Below, in pieces: positions 8,001 through 11,750 of a stretch of DNA of 11,750 bases; within the stretch, counting starts at the first letter, position 1, and every line of letters begins with the position of its first letter. Origin of the DNA: Gemmatimonadota bacterium (GTDB lineage Bacteria; Gemmatimonadota; Gemmatimonadetes; Gemmatimonadales; GWC2-71-9); the NCBI GenBank assembly GCA_025360265.1, contig JANYCP010000279.1, positions 1 through 11,750 on the forward strand. Direction: 5' to 3'. The translations under genes and the position numbers were made by a program. The notes beneath the pieces were generated by a model that ran no database searches, was not told the origin of the DNA, and saw only the letters and a program-made list of their open reading frames with translations.

Positions 8001-8173
8001 TCATCGGTGGGGTGATCACGTCAACCGTGCTGACCCTGCTGGTGATCCCGACGTTCTATGAAATTGTGGACGACATGAGGAATTTGCTCGTCAGGTTCAG
8101 TGCATGGATTTTTGGAACAAAGGGAAGCTGGGCGCCGAAGCCCGCCGAGCACCCGGTGCCGGAGAAGATGTAG
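5009..8173 (+). CDS. RND multidrug efflux permease (HAE-1-like)
   Basis: Inner-membrane proton-driven pump subunit of 1054 residues, the usual length for AcrB-like RND permeases. TM1 lies at about 10-30 after the typical MWISDFAIRRPI start, followed by the first large periplasmic porter/docking section (about 35-330). TM2-7 lie at about 335-560, the second periplasmic section at about 560-860, and TM8-12 at about 860-1030. The proton relay is intact: Asp402-Asp403 in TM4 (GVLIDDAIVVREN), Lys931 in TM10 (GIVAKNSILLIDFA) and Arg964 (RLRPILMT), matching AcrB Asp407/408, Lys940 and Arg971. There is no heavy-metal-type signature, so drugs, bile-like compounds or other hydrophobic molecules are the likelier substrates; the actual ones cannot be read from sequence. 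It is the last gene of the operon and ends 2 bases from the stop of a convergent gene. Confidence 0.95.
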   Translation: MWISDFAIRRPIITITVMLAIVAFGLAALMNLQVDEFPDLDQPVVMVQIPYPGASPDVVEREVVEPIEEAIFGLSGLDRGLTTSNSVDGLAQFTITFKYTKPVSEASQDVRDAISTIRGKLPTEIEEPIITRFDWGAQPILSLTLSSPTLDAHTLTTLADPTIVGALRSVAGVAQATVVGGSYPELTVQLRPAAMQSAGVGIDDVVRAVGSQNLAAPVGRLNGEQNERAIRLKGRLADAAAFRALVVTQRGGTLVRLGDVADVSEGTEEPRTAATYNGKAAVGIDVLKAKAYSTTQVVDKLRAQVAALQKTLPGDAKLAIVRDAGVRVTAAVDHVQGTLMLGAALTIIVVFLFLNSWRSTVITGLALPVSVLAGFIGVWAFGFTLNTMTLLGLSLAIGVLIDDAIVVRENIVRHVELGMGHCEAAQKGTAQIGLAVAATTFSIIAVFVPIAFVTGQSGQWLKPFALSIAGAVLVSLFVSFSLDPMLSAYWPDPHRTENQKSWITKKLDRFNAWFDRFTDSYGRVVAWALDHRWSMVGLAFLSFGAAMWLQYAFGGAGFVPLTDRGELEVIVEAPPSANLAYTVERTEAIVAIARKHPEVEYAYVTAGTPLPLRTPGVDQSYIYFKLTPKSKRALSEAQLGGILRREFHQVAGVNVSVFTGGFGGAFKELQLQLRGPDATILSQLSEQVLAAARTVPGAVDVSLSARGPREELTVDIDRGLAGSMGLSVGQVGQAMRAAFAGIKAGDWVDPSGKTRDVRIRLSPETRTRPADLAQLPLTVIGNDGRPHIVPLGQIAHIHSDVAPAQIDHLDRSRVVTLEANTEGRALSEVTDSMKRRINAITFPPGYGMTEGGWNQQQNETFSSIGTALGIAVLLMYLIFVVQFGSFLDPIAILVSLPLSLIGVVLALIATHDTLNIMSLMGVMLLMGIVAKNSILLIDFAKWAREERGVPLREALIEAGRIRLRPILMTTFALIAGMLPVAIGAGEGGDFNAPLGRAVIGGVITSTVLTLLVIPTFYEIVDDMRNLLVRFSAWIFGTKGSWAPKPAEHPVPEKM

Positions 8174-8175
8174 CG

Positions 8176-8805
8176 CTAGCGCCGCCCCTTGCGGCGGCGC
8201 TGCCGAGCCGGGTCGGCCGTATCATCGAGGGAAATGGGTGGCGCGTCATCGGGAGGCGTCCAGGCCCACCGCAGCGGAAGCCAGCAGCGCACGTTGCGAC
8301 GATAGGCCTCGAATTCGCGGCCAAAGAGGTGCTGCAGCTGGTTTTCCTCATGCGGCCGCACCAGTGTGTTCCAGCAAAGCGCGATCACGAAGAAGATGAC
8401 AATCACGACAATCGAGCCGGTCATCACACCGATGCCGACGCCCTGCATCAGCGTACCGGTGACCATTGGCGCTCGCAGCCATCCATACGGGCCTCGGATA
8501 ACCAGCCGGCGCGGCGCATCAAATGAAAGTGGCGTGCCGCCGCCCTTGATGGCGAGCATCATCGCCGCCGACAGCACCATCAGCGACGCCAGCACCAGGA
8601 CGATCGTTCCGGGGACTACCTGTTGTGGAAAGAAGAGCGCATCGAAGTCGCCGCTCTCACGCTGGTAGGACACCACGAGCGTCGGAATCGCCCAGACGAC
8701 CACTGCGTTGAACACGGCGACAACCACCAGCGTCTTGACCACGTTCCAGAGGACCGGGGCCGGATTGGCACTGCGATAGAGTGGGATCACGAGTGAAACG
8801 TACAA
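8176..8805 (-). CDS. ICMT/PEMT-like membrane methyltransferase family protein
   Basis: Integral membrane protein of 209 residues resembling the isoprenylcysteine carboxyl methyltransferase/phospholipid methyltransferase group. Hydrophobic segments lie at about 22-46, 66-87 and 115-148. The conserved C-terminal half is visible: GGGTPLSFDAPRRLVIRGPYGWLRAPM (about 88-114) and RPHEENQLQHLFGREFEAYRRNVRCWLP (150-177). These match the usual GPYR.VRHPM and E....FG..Y..Y...V.RW.P blocks that bind S-adenosylmethionine. The His (often Asn) normally before Pro-Met is Ala112 here. The substrate is unknown; bacterial members are poorly assigned. It ends in a basic tail RQRRRKGRR. The start is a TTG without a clear ribosome site, 18 bases after the upstream hydrolase gene, so a downstream GTG (Val6) is possible. 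Last gene of the minus-strand operon. Confidence 0.8.
   Translation of the reverse strand: MYVSLVIPLYRSANPAPVLWNVVKTLVVVAVFNAVVVWAIPTLVVSYQRESGDFDALFFPQQVVPGTIVLVLASLMVLSAAMMLAIKGGGTPLSFDAPRRLVIRGPYGWLRAPMVTGTLMQGVGIGVMTGSIVVIVIFFVIALCWNTLVRPHEENQLQHLFGREFEAYRRNVRCWLPLRWAWTPPDDAPPISLDDTADPARQRRRKGRR
8178..8201. terminator. GC-rich hairpin at the convergent operon ends
   Basis: AGCGCCGCC (8178-8186) and GGCGGCGCT (8193-8201) form a perfect nine-base-pair stem with a six-base loop. It starts five bases after the permease stop and lies inside the last codons of the opposing methyltransferase gene (its Arg/Lys-rich tail). It could halt transcripts from the pump operon, but no T-run follows on either strand, so a classical intrinsic terminator is not supported. 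Confidence 0.4.
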
Positions 8806-8823
8806 TGCGAGGTGCCGGACACA

Positions 8824-9744
8824 CTAGTACCGCTGCAGGTCTACACCAATTACCAACTTTCCGACAAAGCCTCCCCGCCTCACGCCCGCCACGATCTCGT
8901 CGTCGCTTGCCCCGCTCCGGACGATGTGGTGCAGGACCAGGAGCTTCGGTGCGGCGCTCGCCGCCAAGCGCCCCAACTCCACGTCGGAGGTATGAAAGGC
9001 CCGCAGGTAATTCGGCCAGTCTTCGCCACCCGGCCGATTCTCGGGCGCGATACGCGACTCGGGGTAGACCTCATGAATCAGGATGTCGACGCCTTTCGCT
9101 GCCTTGGCGAGTGCGGCACTCGGCCTGGTGTCGCCAGAGATCACGATACTCCGCGCCGGCGTGTCGATGCGATAGGCGAACGCTTCCTTCCAGTCACCGT
9201 GCAAGACCGGGATTGCCGTGATGCGGACCCCTGCGCTGTCATAGACAATTCCGGCGCCGATTTCGTGAACGGCAACGCGATAGCCATCGCGCACCTCGTG
9301 CTCGAGTCCATTGGTGCGCATCGCGATGTCTTCGCTCCATGCCGCGATAATGTGATCGGTCATCGCGCGCAATCCGTGCGGACCGTACGCCGCCAGCGCG
9401 CTCCTCCTGCCCATCACCCACGAGGTGAAAATCAGGTCCGGCAAGCCGAGCGTGTGATCGCTGTGCAGATGCGTGACAAAGAGTGCGGTGACGCCGTTGA
9501 TTGGGAGATGAGCCGCGCTGAGCTGGCGTTCTACGCCAGATCCGGCATCAAAAAGAAAGGTGCGAGATCCCACCACGACCGCGGTGGCGGGACCTGACGC
9601 AGCGACGTTGGGTCGCGGCGTGCCGGTGCCGAGCAGGACAACGATCGTGCTGTCTGGCAGGGAGTGGTGCGGCGACGCGACCGCGAGGAGTGTTGCCGTC
9701 AGCCACGCCGCGTGAAGGATCACACCCCTGCCTTGTCCAACCAC
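8824..9744 (-). CDS. Exported MBL-fold (RNase Z-like) metallohydrolase
   Basis: Metallo-beta-lactamase-fold hydrolase of 306 residues with the metal ligand set of the RNase Z/arylsulfatase branch. This consists of THLHSDH with His92, His94, Asp96 and His97, then VLHGD with His182, SGDTRPS with Asp205, and LVLHHI with His272/273; AFHTS at 250-254 is the typical motif before it. LLGTGTPRPN near the N-terminus is also usual for this branch. Unlike tRNA-processing RNase Z it carries a predicted signal sequence (about 1-24, Arg6 then VILHAAWLTATLLAVA), so it should act outside the cytoplasm on an unknown ester or phosphodiester. Start: the GTG at 9744 gives the basic residue before the hydrophobic core but overlaps the previous gene by 25 bases. 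A GTG at 9723 would overlap the preceding stop as GTGA and is a good alternative (299 residues). Confidence 0.87.
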   Translation of the reverse strand: MVGQGRGVILHAAWLTATLLAVASPHHSLPDSTIVVLLGTGTPRPNVAASGPATAVVVGSRTFLFDAGSGVERQLSAAHLPINGVTALFVTHLHSDHTLGLPDLIFTSWVMGRRSALAAYGPHGLRAMTDHIIAAWSEDIAMRTNGLEHEVRDGYRVAVHEIGAGIVYDSAGVRITAIPVLHGDWKEAFAYRIDTPARSIVISGDTRPSAALAKAAKGVDILIHEVYPESRIAPENRPGGEDWPNYLRAFHTSDVELGRLAASAAPKLLVLHHIVRSGASDDEIVAGVRRGGFVGKLVIGVDLQRY

Positions 9745-10442
9745 TCCCGCGCAATCGCCTCATGGCCCGCCGCAGTCGGGTGTACGCCGTCGGCGGCCCA
9801 GTATGCCGGACTGCTCTTCGCCGCACGCCTCTGGAACATCTCGTGCAACCCGATGAATCGCGCCCCCGCCCGATCAGCCACGCGCCGACACGCAGCGCGC
9901 AGTTGATCGAACTCAGGAAACCAGGCATCGGTCACCGCACCGACGCGAAGTACGAACGGCTCCAGCACCACAATCTTCGTGTCGGGAAGTGCCGCCTTGG
10001 TACGATCTAGCAGCGCGGCGTAGCCGGTCTCGTACGTGCTGACCACCTCGGCAGCCGGACTCTTTCCCAAGGTGTGCCAGATGTCGTTGACGCCGATCAG
10101 GATGGAAAGAACCGCCGGCTTGAGATCCAGGGTATCGACCTGCCAGCGCGCCGAAAGATCGGGGACAATGTTGCCACTGACGCCGCGGTTGAACACCTGA
10201 AAATCCCGCGCAGGGAATTGTTCCCGCAGCATGCCAGTGAGGAGGAAGGGATACCCGGTGCCGAGAGCACCGACGTTGTTCGCTGCAGCGCTCGCGCGGT
10301 TTCGGCCGCAATCAGTGATCGAATCTCCCTGGAAGAGCAGCACCGATTCCTTGCGAGCGCGGCTCAGGCCAAGCGGCAGGTGTGGTACCGTCGCAATTGT
10401 GGCGGCCGTGGCCGCGAGGAAATCCCGTCGTGTCGTTGGCAT
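9720..10442 (-). CDS. Tat-exported SGNH/GDSL hydrolase
   Basis: A 240-residue lipase/acylhydrolase-type enzyme of the SGNH superfamily. The N-terminus is a twin-arginine signal: TTRRDFLAATAATIAT with Arg5-Arg6 and Phe8-Leu9, so the folded enzyme is probably exported to the periplasm. Catalytic blocks in order: GDSIT with the nucleophile Ser41, NRGVSGN (85-91) for the oxyanion Gly, GVND with Asn119, and DGVHPTAAGH with Asp218 and His221. All expected residues are present, so it should be an active esterase, deacetylase or lipase; the substrate cannot be told. The ATG overlaps the stop of the upstream gene by one base (TGATG), with GGAAG just before it. The closest relatives of this layout are exported sugar-ester or acyl esterases (from memory of the family). 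Confidence 0.92.
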   Translation of the reverse strand: MPTTRRDFLAATAATIATVPHLPLGLSRARKESVLLFQGDSITDCGRNRASAAANNVGALGTGYPFLLTGMLREQFPARDFQVFNRGVSGNIVPDLSARWQVDTLDLKPAVLSILIGVNDIWHTLGKSPAAEVVSTYETGYAALLDRTKAALPDTKIVVLEPFVLRVGAVTDAWFPEFDQLRAACRRVADRAGARFIGLHEMFQRRAAKSSPAYWAADGVHPTAAGHEAIAREWLDKAGV

Positions 10443-11206
10443 CAGGCTTCCGTGGTTTCCGGGGTTCCGGCCAGTGCGTGCCGGTGATGCGGATCGAAGC
10501 CGTTGGCGATGGTCGGCTTGACGATCTCAAAATACGGCGAGACATCGAAGTCGCGCGGCATGTACAGTTGGTGATCCTGAATATGCCGAAGCTCGGCATA
10601 ACTATGCTGCGCGGCGAGGTCGCTATCGCGCGAGAGAATCACCTCGGGCAGAATCGGGTAGTCGACGCTCTGGAATGCCTCGGCGATAAGTGTCGAGCAG
10701 ATGGCGCGGGTCGGGTCACCGCTGCCGAGGGCGAGGAGTCGACGGCGCCAGCGAGTGGGTATCGGTGGAATAGGGACAAGGTAGCGAGCGAGATCCCACA
10801 CGTGCTTCATGTCATACTGCTCGCCAACACGTTCGAGCGCGAAGGCAATGACCCGGGCAATCTCGGCATCAACAAGCCCGACCGGTCGGCAGATCCTGGT
10901 ATGAAGCGCCGCATAGGCTTCAAGTGGAACGAGCCGCACCCCGGCGTTTGCGTCGGCCTCGAGGAGAATATGGGCGGCGGGATCTGACGGGCTCGCCACG
11001 CAGAGCGCGGCATGCGACCAGCTCGACTGGGTCAGGTATTTGATGGCCACCGAGATGCGAGTGTCGCCCTCAACCAGGAGGACGTCCCCCGGAAGCAGCG
11101 TCGAGGCGAGGGCTTGTCGCGGAGAGGTCGTGACACGAAAAGGCCGGGCGCGCGGCCGGGTGAGGTACCCCGCAAGGGCGCGACCGGCGTTGTCGAGGGG
11201 GAACAT
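10442..11206 (-). CDS. YiiX/YebB-like permuted papain-fold hydrolase (C92 family)
   Basis: A 254-residue protein resembling the YiiX/YebB-like NlpC/P60 relatives (Peptidase_C92), which have a circularly permuted papain fold with His ahead of Cys. Seen: LLPGDVLLVEGDTRISVAIK (38-56) as the first strand block, WSHAALCV with His65, LLEADANAGV with Glu83 as the probable third polar residue, and AICSTLIAEAFQ with nucleophile Cys170. The family is linked to amide or ester bonds of peptides or lipids, but few members have a proven substrate. No signal peptide is evident, although the first 30 residues are Arg-rich; it may lie in the cytoplasm or at the membrane. The C-terminal section after residue 200 has no recognised motif. 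The ATG has only a close AAGG as ribosome site. It starts 14 bases after the small membrane protein gene and overlaps the SGNH gene by one base. Confidence 0.85.
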   Translation of the reverse strand: MFPLDNAGRALAGYLTRPRARPFRVTTSPRQALASTLLPGDVLLVEGDTRISVAIKYLTQSSWSHAALCVASPSDPAAHILLEADANAGVRLVPLEAYAALHTRICRPVGLVDAEIARVIAFALERVGEQYDMKHVWDLARYLVPIPPIPTRWRRRLLALGSGDPTRAICSTLIAEAFQSVDYPILPEVILSRDSDLAAQHSYAELRHIQDHQLYMPRDFDVSPYFEIVKPTIANGFDPHHRHALAGTPETTEA

Positions 11207-11220
11207 GCCTTGAAACTAGC

Positions 11221-11382
11221 TCACACGCCGTACTCCGCAGCAACCAACCGCGCCAAATACACGCCGCCAGCCATTCCCACCACGCTCAGGAAGAAGGCGG
11301 ACATCGTGCCGAGAAACGCGCCCAGCCACCAGCCGATTGCGCTGCCGATCATCGCGGCGAAGAACACCAGCATCTTGGTCAT
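11221..11382 (-). CDS. Small glycine-zipper membrane protein
   Basis: A 53-residue hydrophobic protein, MTKMLVFFAAMIGSAIGWW at the N-terminus, with two probable membrane helices (about 4-24 and 26-46). Glycines occur at every fourth position: Gly13, Gly17, Gly21 and Gly25. This is a GxxxGxxxGxxxG zipper that favours tight helix packing or oligomers. I chose the ATG at 11382 over a longer frame starting upstream because it has GGAG (11390-11393) seven bases before it. It also overlaps the stop of the glycosylase-like gene as ATGA, so the two are translationally coupled. No function is recognised; I recall similar short proteins from related genomes but cannot name a family. Confidence 0.75.
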   Translation of the reverse strand: MTKMLVFFAAMIGSAIGWWLGAFLGTMSAFFLSVVGMAGGVYLARLVAAEYGV

Positions 11383-11750
11383 GACGACACTCCAATCCGC
11401 GGACACATCGATGCGAGCGGGCACCGGTCGCATGTCGGCGCAGTCGTCCGGCAGGTCTCCTGCCCATGGCGCCGGAACAGCTGGTGTGCACGCTGCATCG
11501 TGGGAGTATCGGCGCCTAGCTGCGCCGACGTAGTCTCACGGGCGGCAGCGTAGGCGGCGGAGTACCCCTCTTCATTGGGGGAAAGGCCCAGCCGGCGGAG
11601 GACCCGCAGACCGTTGGAATCGGGTGCCAATAGCGGCTGTCGGCCACTAAAAAGGAGGATCTTCTCTGCCCCGGGCTCGCCCACTCCAGGGAATTTCCGC
11701 AATGCACGGCGGGCCTCATCCAACGGCAGTGCGACGACCGCCTTGAGGTC
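11379..11750 (-). CDS. Endonuclease III-like HhH-GPD protein (5' end outside window)
   Basis: The C-terminal 123 residues of a base-excision DNA glycosylase-like protein; the N-terminal part lies beyond the right edge. Seen: a helix-hairpin-helix FPGVGEPGAEKILLF (visible residues 20-34), a following APDSNGLRVLRRLGL with Asp44 at the place of the catalytic Asp, and a closing iron-sulfur cluster motif Cys100-x6-Cys107-x2-Cys110-x5-Cys116, exactly the endonuclease III spacing. Odd: where Nth has Lys in LPGVGRKTA, this protein reads GVGEPGA, so the lyase lysine is missing. Retained Asp and absent Lys would fit a monofunctional glycosylase or a diverged role. First visible gene of the minus-strand operon; its stop overlaps the next ATG by four bases. 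Confidence 0.88.
   Translation of the reverse strand, partial: DLKAVVALPLDEARRALRKFPGVGEPGAEKILLFSGRQPLLAPDSNGLRVLRRLGLSPNEEGYSAAYAAARETTSAQLGADTPTMQRAHQLFRRHGQETCRTTAPTCDRCPLASMCPRIGVSS

Noticed and set aside
8104..8526. Plus-strand frames just after the permease
   Set aside because: They mirror the methyltransferase gene, which has membrane segments and family motifs on the minus strand.
11221..11433. Longer 70-residue version of the small membrane protein
   Set aside because: The 17 extra residues overlap the coding end of the glycosylase gene, are not membrane-like, and lack the ribosome site that precedes the ATG at 11382.
1..11750. CRISPR arrays, tRNA or rRNA genes, insertion sequences, toxin-antitoxin or phage-defence genes
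   Set aside because: No regularly spaced repeats, cloverleaf, conserved rRNA stretch, transposase motif or nuclease/defence domain could be found when reading both strands.

Overview
The window looks like chromosomal DNA from a GC-rich Gram-negative bacterium. Evidence for Gram-negative: two lipobox proteins, a complete TolC/adaptor/RND tripartite pump, a Tat-exported hydrolase and several Sec signal peptides. The style (TetR-TolC-adaptor-RND gene order, a long Cys-containing insert in TolC, small secreted proteins of unknown role) recalls Gemmatimonadota. That assignment is inference from memory, with no marker gene in the window. No tRNA, rRNA, CRISPR array, transposase, integrase or prophage gene was seen, and no gene-free stretch exceeds about 150 bases.

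Left part (1-1751): a truncated alpha/beta-hydrolase esterase and an upstream SnoaL/DUF4440-like lipoprotein lie on the minus strand, 8 bases apart. A divergent 148-base spacer separates them from a small secreted protein of unknown function on the plus strand.

Middle (1752-8173): a plus-strand efflux operon. A TetR repressor gene with an apparently leaderless promoter and a putative operator is followed by tolC-like, periplasmic adaptor lipoprotein and RND permease genes. TetR and TolC overlap by ATGA and the other gaps are 42 and 18 bases. The expected logic is that the repressor shuts off its own promoter, and so the whole pump, until a ligand binds it. The permease keeps the residues of the proton relay and so should be active.

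Right part (8176-11750): six minus-strand genes packed as one probable operon that converges on the pump operon with 2 bases between stop codons. In transcription order these are: an endonuclease III-like HhH-GPD protein (5' end outside the window), a 53-residue glycine-zipper membrane protein, a YiiX-like permuted papain-fold (C92) hydrolase, a Tat-exported SGNH/GDSL hydrolase, an exported metallo-beta-lactamase-fold hydrolase with an RNase Z-like motif set, and an ICMT/PEMT-like membrane methyltransferase. Three of the five junctions overlap by 1 to 25 bases and the other two gaps are 14 and 18 bases. Four products are predicted to be membrane-bound or exported, or belong to lipid/peptide-processing folds, so a joint envelope role is plausible but unproven.

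I do not see a clearly new defence or mobile system. The items most worth a second look are the exported hydrolase cluster, the glycosylase lacking the usual lysine, the TolC insert with two cysteines, and the palindromic leaderless start of the repressor gene.
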